Assembly: GCF_029360765.1 (NCBI RefSeq) | Contig: NZ_JARKNA010000005.1 | Location: 62,001 to 126,000, forward strand | DNA: 64,000 nucleotides | Source of the DNA: Terrimonas pollutisoli | GTDB lineage: Bacteria; Bacteroidota; Bacteroidia; Chitinophagales; Chitinophagaceae | Reading direction: 5' to 3' | Part shown: piece after piece, positions 27,167 through 35,022 of the stretch | Position numbering within the stretch: position 1 is the first letter of the stretch | Layout of the letters: the number at the start of each line of letters is the position of its first letter | The notes under the pieces: generated by a model | Seen by the model: the letters and a program-made list of their open reading frames with translations, nothing else | Databases searched by the model: none | Told to the model about the DNA's origin: nothing | Translations under genes and position numbers: made by a program

Positions 27167-27706
27167 TCAGCAACCGCCTTTTCGGGGGACACGTTTAAAA
27201 ATTACTTTACTATCTCGTTCTACATAGTCGCCCGATACTATTGGATATGAATACTTGGGCGCATGCGATACATTATGGCTTCTTATAATTATTTTGTCGT
27301 TAACTTTCAGGCTATGCAATTGCTCAAGTTGAGACTTTTCCGGCTCAAATTTTACAATATAATCGACACCATCAATCCTGACCATCACACCGAAACCTAA
27401 TCTTGATCCTGGCGGAAGAGAAAGAGAGGTTACAACAGCCTCCATATTGGTAGAATCACTTATATGCCTCCTTATTTTAGCTTCAGCGGCATACACTTTT
27501 TTACCTGCGGGAGACGCTTCCCATTCTTTGTACTTTATACCATCAGGGGTAGCCTCCCATCTTTCCCTTTCGGCTTTCATTTCAGCAGCAGAGAGTGGCT
27601 TTGGGTTTGATTTTTTAGAAGTTTCATTTTTGATTTCGCGATTAGCAAATACTAGTCCGCTTACCACAACCAGCGGTAAGATCAGCGCATAAATAACTTT
27701 TTTCAT
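27167..27706 (-). CDS. Exported protein with WEASPxG repeat, function unknown
   Basis: 179 residues from ATG 27706, which gives a clean signal peptide (MKKVIYALILPLVVVSGLVFA); the longest frame adds eight residues. Residues about 50-80 contain two copies of a short repeat (WEATPDGIKYKE, WEASPAGKKVYA). A later beta region has LGFGVMVRIDGVDYIVKFE and LKVNDKIIIRSHNVSHAPKYSYPIV, with His-rich character. It is co-directional and nearly adjacent to the propeller lipoprotein, so they probably work together. Confidence 0.7.
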   Translation of the reverse strand: MKKVIYALILPLVVVSGLVFANREIKNETSKKSNPKPLSAAEMKAERERWEATPDGIKYKEWEASPAGKKVYAAEAKIRRHISDSTNMEAVVTSLSLPPGSRLGFGVMVRIDGVDYIVKFEPEKSQLEQLHSLKVNDKIIIRSHNVSHAPKYSYPIVSGDYVERDSKVIFKRVPRKGGC

Positions 27707-27918
27707 ATTTTTTGTAGGTTTAATTAACATAGATCTATCTCCTGATAAATCAGATCCGTTTAAGGCATTTCTTTTATTTTTCGTATCCTAATAAAGTTTG
27801 ATACAGCGAAACTACTTTGATCCTTTCAGCTTGAAGGGTCAGGATTGTAAATTAAAATGTAAACTTTGTAAATTATTTCAAATAGTATGTTTAATGTCGA
27901 AAAACTGTTGTCTTAGAT

Positions 27919-27946
27919 AAAGTCCACCGAGTAAAAATGTCGGCCA
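27919..27946. repeat. 28-nt direct repeat, copy 2
   Basis: AAAGTCCACCG, A, GTAAAAATGTCGGCCA. Differs from copy 1 (26030-26057) at one base. Downstream of it the sequences diverge. The TGTCGGCCA end is reminiscent of transposon terminal repeats of the IS21 type, but no transposase is present. Confidence 0.85.
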
Positions 27947-28004
27947 CTTTATACGACGTGTATTCACGCCATTGCTGATTTTACCTATATATGACAGGAA
28001 AAGA

Positions 28005-28074
28005 ATAAAGGATGGTCTAATACGCTCCCCGGAGCAAACTCTCCCAGTAGCAACGATAGTGCACCATCCTTTAT
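28005..28074. repeat. Perfect 12-bp inverted repeat with nested hairpin
   Basis: ATAAAGGATGGT at 28005-28016 and its exact reverse complement ACCATCCTTTAT at 28063-28074 enclose 46 bp. Inside lies a small stem GCTCC/GGAGC at 28024-28035. The layout is a stem-loop about 70 nt long. It has no T run, so it is not a normal terminator. Confidence 0.8.
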
Positions 28075-28148
28075 ACAGCTAAACTAAAGGTCGCAAGGGA
28101 CGATGCCATGAAAAACTATCGCTGGTAACAACAACATTAAAGTCATGT

Positions 28149-28169
28149 GTCAGACGGAGGCCGTCAGAC
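28149..28169. repeat. Short hairpin upstream of Ku
   Basis: GTCAGACGG, AGG, CCGTCAGAC forms a 9-bp stem with one mismatch. It also reads as a direct repeat of GTCAGAC. It lies 46 bp before the Ku start codon. Confidence 0.55.
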
Positions 28170-28214
28170 TCACATTCTGGCACATTTTTTACCCCCTTTA
28201 TAAAAAAGCATGCC

Positions 28215-28991
28215 ATGAGAGCTATCTGGACGGGTTCCATCGGCTTTGGGCTGGTGAATATTCCCATAAAAATGTATAGTGCTGTGGAAGAAAGTACCCT
28301 CGACCTCGATATGCTGGACAAAAAAGATCACGCCAATATTAAATTTAAACGGGTGAATGAAAATACCGGTAAGGAAGTAGCCTGGGAGAATATTGTACGG
28401 GGCTATCTGGTGAACGAAAAATATGTCGTGCTGGATAAAACTGATTTTGAAAAAGCCGCCCCGGAAAAAACCAAGCACATCGAGATCACCCAGTTTGTCA
28501 ACGAAAAAGAAATTGACAGCACTTATTTCGAAGTGCCTTATTTCCTGGAACCGGATAAAACGGGCACCCGGGCCTATGCCTTGCTGCGTGATGCACTGCA
28601 AAAAAGCGGCAAGGCGGGTGTAGGTATGTTTGTGATGCACAACCGGGAGCATGTGGCCATTATCAAAGCAAAAGAGGATGTAATCATCCTGAACCGCATC
28701 CGTTTTGCACAGGAGATACGTTCACCAAAAGATTTGAATTTACCGACAGATAAAAGTAAACCGGCCGAATTAAAAATGGCGGTTGACCTGGTCAATCAGC
28801 TGACCAAAAAGTTTGATCCCAAATTGTACAAAGACGATTACACTGATAAATTGTTAAAGATCATCAAGGCCAAATCGAAAGGTAAATCAACTCCATTCAA
28901 ACCAATGAAAGTGGTACACTCTACTACCAAAGACCTGATGGAACAATTGAAAGCCAGTCTATCTGCCGGAAAACGTAAAGCAGCATCATGA
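28215..28991 (+). CDS. ku: Ku protein (non-homologous end joining)
   Basis: 258 residues, the normal length for bacterial Ku. [26 protein letters not shown] is the diagnostic start of the family, and the protein continues with [18 protein letters not shown] and the helical core [15 protein letters not shown]. It ends in a Lys-rich tail (GKRKAAS). Ku binds double-strand DNA ends as a homodimer and recruits LigD. ATG 28215 is chosen because ATG 28210 is immediately stopped. The stop overlaps the start of ligD by 4 bp (ATGA), indicating translational coupling. Confidence 0.93.
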   Translation: MRAIWTGSIGFGLVNIPIKMYSAVEESTLDLDMLDKKDHANIKFKRVNENTGKEVAWENIVRGYLVNEKYVVLDKTDFEKAAPEKTKHIEITQFVNEKEIDSTYFEVPYFLEPDKTGTRAYALLRDALQKSGKAGVGMFVMHNREHVAIIKAKEDVIILNRIRFAQEIRSPKDLNLPTDKSKPAELKMAVDLVNQLTKKFDPKLYKDDYTDKLLKIIKAKSKGKSTPFKPMKVVHSTTKDLMEQLKASLSAGKRKAAS

Positions 28992-29533
28992 GCCTGGCTA
29001 CCTACAATAAAAAACGAGATTTTAAACGAACAGCGGAACCAGCTGGCAAAAAAGAAATGGCCAATAAGTTCCGCTTTGTTGTGCAGCGGCACCAGGCATC
29101 ACGGCTACATTATGATTTCAGGCTTGAGCTCGGCGGGGTGCTGAAAAGCTGGGCCGTGCCCAAGGGACCGTCGTTGAATCCTTCACAAAAAAGATTGGCG
29201 GTAATGGTAGAAGATCACCCGGTCAGTTATATTGGATTTAAGGGCACTATTCCAAAAGGCAACTATGGTGCGGGAACCGTGGCCATATGGGACAATGGCT
29301 TCTTCCAACCGGTGAATGAAAAGCACGAAGCCATTTCAGAACGACAAGCCCTGCAAGCTATCGGGAAAGGTGAATTAAAATTTTTACTAAAAGGAAAAAA
29401 ACTGAAAGGAGAGTTTGTATTGGTGCGGTTAAAAAATGATGAAAAAAACTGGCTATTGATCAAACATAAAGATGAATATGCCACAAATACGATCTACGAT
29501 GCTGAAGAACCTGCCTACCGGACAGGCAGGTAA
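28988..29533 (+). CDS. ligD: LigD N-terminal 3'-phosphoesterase domain (LigD split by in-frame TAA)
   Basis: 181 residues ending at TAA 29531. The PE active site is intact: [13 protein letters not shown] gives His35, His41, Asp43 and Arg45, and EDHPVSY gives His77, the same set as in Pseudomonas LigD. It trims 3' ribonucleotide/phosphate ends during end joining. The reading frame stays open past the stop, in the same frame, into the ligase domain at 29615, so this was one PE-LIG-POL protein. The stop arises at the end of a 23-bp palindrome (29509-29531). Function as a separate PE protein is plausible, since stand-alone LigD PE proteins exist. Confidence 0.85.
   Translation: MSLATYNKKRDFKRTAEPAGKKEMANKFRFVVQRHQASRLHYDFRLELGGVLKSWAVPKGPSLNPSQKRLAVMVEDHPVSYIGFKGTIPKGNYGAGTVAIWDNGFFQPVNEKHEAISERQALQAIGKGELKFLLKGKKLKGEFVLVRLKNDEKNWLLIKHKDEYATNTIYDAEEPAYRTGR
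29509..29531. repeat. Palindromic repeat in the ligD linker that creates the stop
   Basis: ACCTGCCT, 7-nt centre ACCGGAC, AGGCAGGT: 8-bp perfect arms. The final T starts the TAA stop. The core CCTGCC...GGCAGG is of a type of short palindrome I recall as common in Bacteroidota genomes. It is written in frame at the end of the PE domain as PAYRTGR and then stop. Confidence 0.7.
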
Positions 29534-29614
29534 AACGGGAAAGCAGTACCCGAAAAAACAATTGCCTCCATCCGTCATGGAAAAACTAAGAAGGTTAAAA
29601 CTTTTATTAAACCC

Positions 29615-31444
29615 ATGCTGGCTTCTATCGCCAAAAATCCATTTGACGACGAAGATTGGCTATTTGAAATAAAATGGGATGGCTACCGGGCTATATCGGA
29701 GATAAAAAAAGACGACATCAAATTTTATTCCCGTAACGGTATTGATTTCAGTGACCGGTTCCCGGCTATTTACCAGGCATTAAAGAAAATAAAGCATGAG
29801 GTGATATTGGACGGTGAAATTGTTTTATTAAATGAAAAAGACCTGCCGGATTTTCAAAAATTGCAGCACTACGAAAATCATTTGAATTATCCCCTGATCT
29901 ATTATGTGTTCGATGTATTGGAACTGGAGGGAAAGAACACCGAAAAGCTGCCGTTGACAGATCGTAAAAAATTGGCGAAGCAACTATTGAAGAATAATAA
30001 GATCATCCGCTATTGTGATCATATCGATAAAGACGGAATCGCCTTTTTGGAAAAAGCAAAAGAGCAGGGTCTGGAAGGAATCATCGGTAAGAAAAAAGAT
30101 AGTACTTATGCGGAAGGTGTAAGAACGAAAGAATGGCTGAAGATAAAAAATGTGCAGAGTACAGAAGTGGTGATTGCAGGCTATACTGAACCAAAAGGTG
30201 GCCGCAGTCATTTTGGATCGCTGGTGCTCGCCAATAAAAAAGGAAAGACCTGGGAATACCGCGGGCATGTTGGCACAGGTTTCTCCCATGAGCTATTGGC
30301 AGAGCTGAAGAAAAAAATGAAGCCGCTTGAAACCAGTGAATCGCCATTCAAAAGCGAAGTGCCGCTGAACGGTAAAGTAACCTGGTTAAATCCAAAACTG
30401 GTGGCAGATATTGCTTATACAGAAATGACAAGAGATAAAATATTTCGTCACCCCGTATTTCTCCGTTTGCGGGATGAAAAGAAAACCAAAGATGTAAACG
30501 AAGAAGTGGTAGAAGAAATAACGGAAGTGAAAAGAAGTGAAGAAATGAAAGTAGGAAAACATACCGTTGCGATTACCAACCGGCATAAAATATTTTGGCC
30601 CGACGAAGGTTATACCAAGGGCGATGTAATCGATTATTACAATAAAATGGCGGATTATATTTTGCCGCACCTGAAAGACAGGCCGCTTTCATTGAAAAGA
30701 AATCCAAATGGAATCAGGGATGAAGGATTTTTTCACAAAGACGCCGGGGAAAAAGCGCCGCCTTATGTTGATGTGTTCAAAGTAAAGAGTGACAGCAACA
30801 ACAAGATCATCGATTATATTGTTTGTAATAACAGGGCTACTTTATTATACCTGGCTAATTTGGGTTGTATTGAAATAAATCCCTGGAACAGTACCACCCA
30901 AGCCCCGGACAATCCAGGCTGGATGGTGATCGATATTGACCCTTCTGCCAAAGATAAATTTACGGATGTAGTAGATGTGGCGTTGGCTACCAAACAGGTA
31001 CTGGATAAAGCCGCCGTAGATTGTTATTGTAAAACCTCCGGTTCATCGGGACTGCATGTGTATGTGCCGATGAAAAATAAATATGATTACAAGACGGTAA
31101 AAGATTTCGCCCATATTATTGCCTCGCTGGTGCAGGAGCAATTACCCAAAACAACTTCATTGGAAAGGTCATTAAGCAAACGCGGATCTAAAATATATGT
31201 CGATTACCTGCAAAATCGCAGTGGCCAGACATTAGCTTCTGTCTATAGTCTCCGGCCAAAAAAAGGGGCGACAGTTTCAACACCGCTTGATTGGAAAGAA
31301 GTGACTCACAAACTACATCCCTCACAGTTCACAATTGAAAATATCCTGGAAAGAGTAGAAAAGAAAGGCGATATTTTTAAACCCGTATTAACTGGTTCAA
31401 CAAATATTGATAAGGCACTAAAAAATCTGAACCGGGATTTATAG
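29615..31444 (+). CDS. ligD: LigD ATP-dependent ligase and polymerase domains (second part of split LigD)
   Basis: 609 residues from ATG 29615 (PMLA motif Met). The frame is open back to the TAA at 29531, and those 27 codons (ending KKVKTFIKP) look like the normal LigD linker. Ligase: FEIKWDGYRA with AMP-binding Lys20, then DGEIV, EGIIGKKKDSTY and WLKIK. Polymerase (about 320-609): FWPDEGYTKGDVIDYY, VIDIDPS (catalytic Asp pair), SGSSGLHVYVP and KIYVDYLQN. It fills and seals breaks held by Ku. If TAA is obeyed, translation must restart within the linker. Confidence 0.88.
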   Translation: MLASIAKNPFDDEDWLFEIKWDGYRAISEIKKDDIKFYSRNGIDFSDRFPAIYQALKKIKHEVILDGEIVLLNEKDLPDFQKLQHYENHLNYPLIYYVFDVLELEGKNTEKLPLTDRKKLAKQLLKNNKIIRYCDHIDKDGIAFLEKAKEQGLEGIIGKKKDSTYAEGVRTKEWLKIKNVQSTEVVIAGYTEPKGGRSHFGSLVLANKKGKTWEYRGHVGTGFSHELLAELKKKMKPLETSESPFKSEVPLNGKVTWLNPKLVADIAYTEMTRDKIFRHPVFLRLRDEKKTKDVNEEVVEEITEVKRSEEMKVGKHTVAITNRHKIFWPDEGYTKGDVIDYYNKMADYILPHLKDRPLSLKRNPNGIRDEGFFHKDAGEKAPPYVDVFKVKSDSNNKIIDYIVCNNRATLLYLANLGCIEINPWNSTTQAPDNPGWMVIDIDPSAKDKFTDVVDVALATKQVLDKAAVDCYCKTSGSSGLHVYVPMKNKYDYKTVKDFAHIIASLVQEQLPKTTSLERSLSKRGSKIYVDYLQNRSGQTLASVYSLRPKKGATVSTPLDWKEVTHKLHPSQFTIENILERVEKKGDIFKPVLTGSTNIDKALKNLNRDL

Positions 31445-31641
31445 GATTATTGGGATTAAGCAGAGCTGATTTGTCTTTAGTCTTTTTAGATATTACAGGT
31501 TTCATTATTTCATAAATTCCGGATGTAGAATGTAATTGAAGTAGAAGGCGATTCGGATTTTAATCAATTAGGCTTTCGGCTATCAATGTAAAATAACTAA
31601 GGCCGCCCTGCCTCAATTAGTAGGGGCTATATTAAATCAAA

Positions 31642-31730
31642 TTTCACGCAACGATCGCAACGAGGCAAAGGCGCAGAGTGAAAGTGATCATTCTTTGCGG
31701 TCGCTGCTCCTTTGCGCACTTTGCGTGAAA
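31642..31730. repeat. Imperfect inverted-repeat element E2 (TTTCACGCAA type)
   Basis: TTTCACGCAACGATCGCAAC at the left and TTTGCGCACTTTGCGTGAAA at the right are imperfect inverted halves around about 50 bp, with internal GCAAAG/CTTTGC units. The element lies inside the 304-bp gap before the Gfo/Idh gene, and its right end is 18 bp from that gene's ATG. No other gene-like sequence is seen in the gap. Confidence 0.65.
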
Positions 31731-31748
31731 CTTTTGTAATTTTCTCGC

Positions 31749-32729
31749 ATGAAAAAAATTCGTTGGGGTATTATCGGTTGTGGCGATGTGACCGAGGTAA
31801 AAAGCGGCCCCGCTTTCAATAAGGTAGCCGATTCAGAATTAATAGCCGTCATGCGCAGAAATGCTGCCAAAGCTGAAGATTATGCAAAGCGGCACCATGT
31901 TCCTAAATGGTATGATGATGCAAATAAGCTGATCCATGATGCTGATATCAACGCCATTTATGTAGCTACACCGCCATCCACACATGAAGAATATGCGATT
32001 GCAGCTTTGCGGGCAGGTAAACCGGTGTACGTGGAAAAACCAATGACGATGAATACTGCATCAGCCGAAAATATGGCCAGGGCTGTAAAAGAAACAAATG
32101 GAAAATTAGTCGTTGCACATTATCGAAGGGGACAACCGCTGTTTCAAAAAATAAAACAACTGATCAATGACAAGGCCATCGGTGAGACACGGCTTGTCCG
32201 TTTGTCATTGTATAAAAAATCCCTAAGCAGCCAGGATATGGCAGTTGAAAAAACGGCGTGGCGAATTGATCCGGCTTTTGCAGGGGGTGGATTATTTCAT
32301 GACCTGGCGCCGCACCAGTTGGATCTGCTTTATTGTTTTTTTGGAAACATTAATAAAGCTACTGGCATCGCAAGCAACCAGGCCGGATTGTACGCAGCAG
32401 ACGATATCGTAACGGGTACCATATTGTTTCAAAATGGCGTGCACTTTAGCGGCACCTGGTGCTTCAATGTTTCGGCTGCCGATGAAAAAGATGAATGTGA
32501 AATTGTCGGGGAGAAAGGCACTATTATTTTTAGTTTTTTTGAACAGCATCCCATTACAGTAATGGCCAATGGCTCCATCGAGAAATATTCATTTGACCCG
32601 TTGCAGCATGTGCAGCAGCCAATGATCGGAAACGTGGTAGATTATTTTTTGGATAGACGCCCTAATCCCTGTTCTGCGGAAGAAGGAGTGGAGGTGATGA
32701 AGCTGATTGATAGTTTTACGGCAAAATAA
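31749..32729 (+). CDS. Gfo/Idh/MocA-family oxidoreductase
   Basis: 326 residues. The N-terminal Rossmann motif GIIGCGDV (GxGxxG-type) binds NAD(P); VYVEKPMTM carries the conserved EKP; FHDLAPHQLDLL follows in the C-terminal domain with the expected His. The typical length is 330-380. It oxidises or reduces a sugar, cyclitol or similar substrate. There are no sugar genes beside it except the aldose epimerase 12 kb away. A TAATTTTC box (31737-31744) overlapping the E2 element's right edge could serve as a weak -7 box. Confidence 0.87.
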   Translation: MKKIRWGIIGCGDVTEVKSGPAFNKVADSELIAVMRRNAAKAEDYAKRHHVPKWYDDANKLIHDADINAIYVATPPSTHEEYAIAALRAGKPVYVEKPMTMNTASAENMARAVKETNGKLVVAHYRRGQPLFQKIKQLINDKAIGETRLVRLSLYKKSLSSQDMAVEKTAWRIDPAFAGGGLFHDLAPHQLDLLYCFFGNINKATGIASNQAGLYAADDIVTGTILFQNGVHFSGTWCFNVSAADEKDECEIVGEKGTIIFSFFEQHPITVMANGSIEKYSFDPLQHVQQPMIGNVVDYFLDRRPNPCSAEEGVEVMKLIDSFTAK

Positions 32730-32775
32730 AAATCTTTCAATCATACTTATAACTTAATCGCAAACGATAAGAAGT

Positions 32776-32822
32776 AAAGCCTGTCAAATCAATCTGTATT
32801 AATAATATTTGACAGGCTTTTT
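32776..32822. terminator. Terminator between convergent Gfo/Idh and NmrA genes
   Basis: A 14-bp perfect stem AAAGCCTGTCAAAT / ATTTGACAGGCTTT with a 17-nt loop, followed by TT on the plus strand. It may serve both directions. Confidence 0.8.
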
Positions 32823-32827
32823 CTCGG

Positions 32828-33754
32828 TTAAACTGCTGCACGTATTTGGGCAGCAATATGAGATTCAAATTTCTCTTTATTTCTTTCCAGCCAGGTTTTA
32901 AATCGCTGCATAGATGGGTTCAACCCATAGCTTTCGATAAGATCAAGCTGGCGTTCCTTTATATAAAGCCGTTGCACTTCAAACATATTTGCCAACTCTT
33001 CGGCACCGGGGAAGCCAAGGCCGGCATAAACGTCACGAGGTATATGTTTGTAGTAAACTTTTCGTTGTAAGACTTGTGAGAAAATGGCAGCATATTCATC
33101 GCAAGGCAGATCTTCACCTACCACACCAACCACCCGTCCAACATATTCCCGCGGGTGATCGAAAACAGGAGCGACAACGCCACCCATATCTTCAGCACTA
33201 ACGATAGACAACCTGGTATCTCCCTGTGGAAAGCCGAAGAATAGATCACCGTTCTCATCTTTTTGCAAAGGAGAAAAGTTTAGAAAGTTTTCATAATAGA
33301 AGGCAATGCGCATAAAGGTGGCCGGAATTTTCAGGCTGCGGGTATATTCTTCCAGCTCCGCTTTCAGGTCGAAATGTGCCACGAAATATTTTTCACCACT
33401 TAACTGGTGATAATTGGCCAATGTGCTAAAAATAAAATGCTTAATACCCGACTGGTGAACAGCAGTCACCAAATTTTTTCCGTGACGAAACTCCTTTTCA
33501 TAATGTTCCCAAAAGCTGGTGACACCGAAAACGCCGTAGACACCCCCCATAGCTTTTTTCAAGCTTTGCAGGTCATCCATATCGCCTTCGGCTATTTCTG
33601 CACCTGCACGTAGCAATGCCTGTGCTTTGGGTGAGTGAGCATTGCGGGTCAGAATACGGACGTTAAATTTTTTTTCATGCAATAATGCTTTCGCAACACT
33701 GCCGCCCTGGGCGCCGGTGGCGCCTGTTACGAGGATTGTTTTTTTCTGATTCAT
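32828..33754 (-). CDS. NmrA/HSCARG-family NAD(P)-binding protein
   Basis: 308 residues. TGATGAQGGSVAKALL is the NAD(P) loop; VTSFWEHYEKEF, FIFSTLANYH and TFMRIAFYYENFLNFSP are characteristic of HSCARG/NmrA-like proteins. The family lacks the SDR catalytic Tyr and responds to the NADP/NADPH ratio. It is a paralogue of the 19896-20753 gene (same family, low identity). It lies 34 bp downstream of a cytochrome c gene in the same direction. Confidence 0.87.
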   Translation of the reverse strand: MNQKKTILVTGATGAQGGSVAKALLHEKKFNVRILTRNAHSPKAQALLRAGAEIAEGDMDDLQSLKKAMGGVYGVFGVTSFWEHYEKEFRHGKNLVTAVHQSGIKHFIFSTLANYHQLSGEKYFVAHFDLKAELEEYTRSLKIPATFMRIAFYYENFLNFSPLQKDENGDLFFGFPQGDTRLSIVSAEDMGGVVAPVFDHPREYVGRVVGVVGEDLPCDEYAAIFSQVLQRKVYYKHIPRDVYAGLGFPGAEELANMFEVQRLYIKERQLDLIESYGLNPSMQRFKTWLERNKEKFESHIAAQIRAAV

Positions 33755-33788
33755 CGTTAAGGTTTTTGATTAATGAGAGTTAAAGTGA

Positions 33789-34382
33789 TTATTTGAAATC
33801 AGTCAACTTTTTTGGTGCAGGCACCACGTTTCTTACCGGCTTGGTTGATTTCAAAAAAGTATAGATGGCTTTTATATCAGCGAAATTTAAAATACTGAAC
33901 TGCGGCCATGGCATAGGAGGTAATAAGTCACGACTATTGTCCAAACCTTTGTATTTGCCTTTAGTAATGGCTTTTTTAAATTGCTCTTCTGTCCAATTAC
34001 CGATACCTGTTTCATCGCTGGTGAGATTGCCGGCAAATGAAACGCCCCATGCACCAGCGATAGAAGTAAAGTCTTCGTTGAACAAGGTCCAGCCTTTTTT
34101 TATTTGCGCTATATCCAGCGGGGGAAGTTTACCATCCTGGCGTGCACCCGAAAGCCGGAGTTCAGGAATGATCTCTGGTCCCTTTGGTCCCATTCGTTTC
34201 GGCGAATGACAATCATCACAGAGCATGGTGTAAACGAGATAGGAACCCCGTTTGATAAGGCTGTCTTTGCTTATGACAACCGGCTTTTCGATCTTGTTAC
34301 CGGCAGCACCCGGCTGGCAGGCGATCAGTGTTGCAGTGGTTATGGCAGCCAGCGCAAGCACAATTAAAAATGACTTTTTCAT
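33789..34382 (-). CDS. Lipoprotein mono-heme cytochrome c
   Basis: 197 residues. The signal ends in TLIAC (Cys22), so it is lipid anchored. One heme c site: LCDDCH (Cys55, Cys58, His59). The Met axial ligand is probably in LPPMPWPQF in the C-terminal part. The segment GNLTSDETGIGNWTEEQFKKAI resembles cytochromes of the gluconate/alcohol dehydrogenase cytochrome subunits. It would transfer electrons in the periplasm. It is followed by the NmrA gene. Confidence 0.85.
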   Translation of the reverse strand: MKKSFLIVLALAAITTATLIACQPGAAGNKIEKPVVISKDSLIKRGSYLVYTMLCDDCHSPKRMGPKGPEIIPELRLSGARQDGKLPPLDIAQIKKGWTLFNEDFTSIAGAWGVSFAGNLTSDETGIGNWTEEQFKKAITKGKYKGLDNSRDLLPPMPWPQFSILNFADIKAIYTFLKSTKPVRNVVPAPKKLTDFK

Positions 34383-34553
34383 AATGAATAATGTTTAAAC
34401 TTTGATTTGATTCGCAAGCTAGCCCCGTCAGATGCGGAAAGCAATTGGATGCGTCATGAAATGAATAAAGCGGCAGATGAAGTGTTGAAAAGGCTTTACC
34501 AGTTCTGCGGTTGCTGTTTTATATAAACCAGCATGAACAACTTTTTTTCTGAC

Positions 34554-34561
34554 TAGATTTG
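34554..34561 (+). promoter_or_regulatory. Possible -7 box for the VOC gene
   Basis: TAGATTTG matches TAnnTTTG and lies 17 bp before ATG 34579. No TTTG is seen at the proper distance upstream. Confidence 0.35.
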
Positions 34562-34578
34562 AAAGAAATTTTTATCGG

Positions 34579-34974
34579 ATGCAACAACAAATTGTGCAAC
34601 TGGCCCTGGTTGTAAATGATTATGACGAAGCGATTGATTTTTACACTAAGAAGCTGGACTTCATTCTGAAAGAAGATACTGTATTAAGTGAAACAAAAAG
34701 ATGGGTGGTAGTGAGCCCACCCGGATCGGGCGGATGCAGTTTGTTATTGGCCAAAGCAGCAACAGAAGAACAAAAGACAAGGATCGGCAATCAAACTGGC
34801 GGCCGGGTGTTTTTATTTCTCCATACTGATGGCCTGGATAGAGATTACCAACAAATGAAACAACAGGGAATATCATTTGTACGGGAGCCGGTCAAAGAGG
34901 AGTGGGGGAAAGTGGCCGTATTCAGCGATCTGTATGGAAATCTCTGGGATTTGATCGAGCCAGTTAAAAAATAA
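34579..34974 (+). CDS. VOC-family (glyoxalase-like) protein
   Basis: 131 residues. VQLALVVNDYDEAIDFYTKKLDF starts the first module and REPVKEEWGKVAVFSDLYGNLWDLIEP closes the second, the usual C-terminal VOC ending (GNxxxLI). It is the third VOC gene in the window. Substrate not inferable. The stop codon overlaps the first base pairs of a bidirectional terminator. Confidence 0.85.
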   Translation: MQQQIVQLALVVNDYDEAIDFYTKKLDFILKEDTVLSETKRWVVVSPPGSGGCSLLLAKAATEEQKTRIGNQTGGRVFLFLHTDGLDRDYQQMKQQGISFVREPVKEEWGKVAVFSDLYGNLWDLIEPVKK

Positions 34975-35013
34975 AAAGAGCCCTGCTTATTTTCATTAAG
35001 CAGGGCTCTTTTT
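34973..35013. terminator. Bidirectional terminator between VOC and ThuA genes
   Basis: Perfect 17-bp stem with a 7-nt loop: AAAAAGAGCCCTGCTTA and its complement, with A and T flanks on both sides. It serves the convergent genes ending at 34974 and 35023 and overlaps the VOC stop codon. Confidence 0.88.
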
Positions 35014-35022
35014 CAAAATTTC

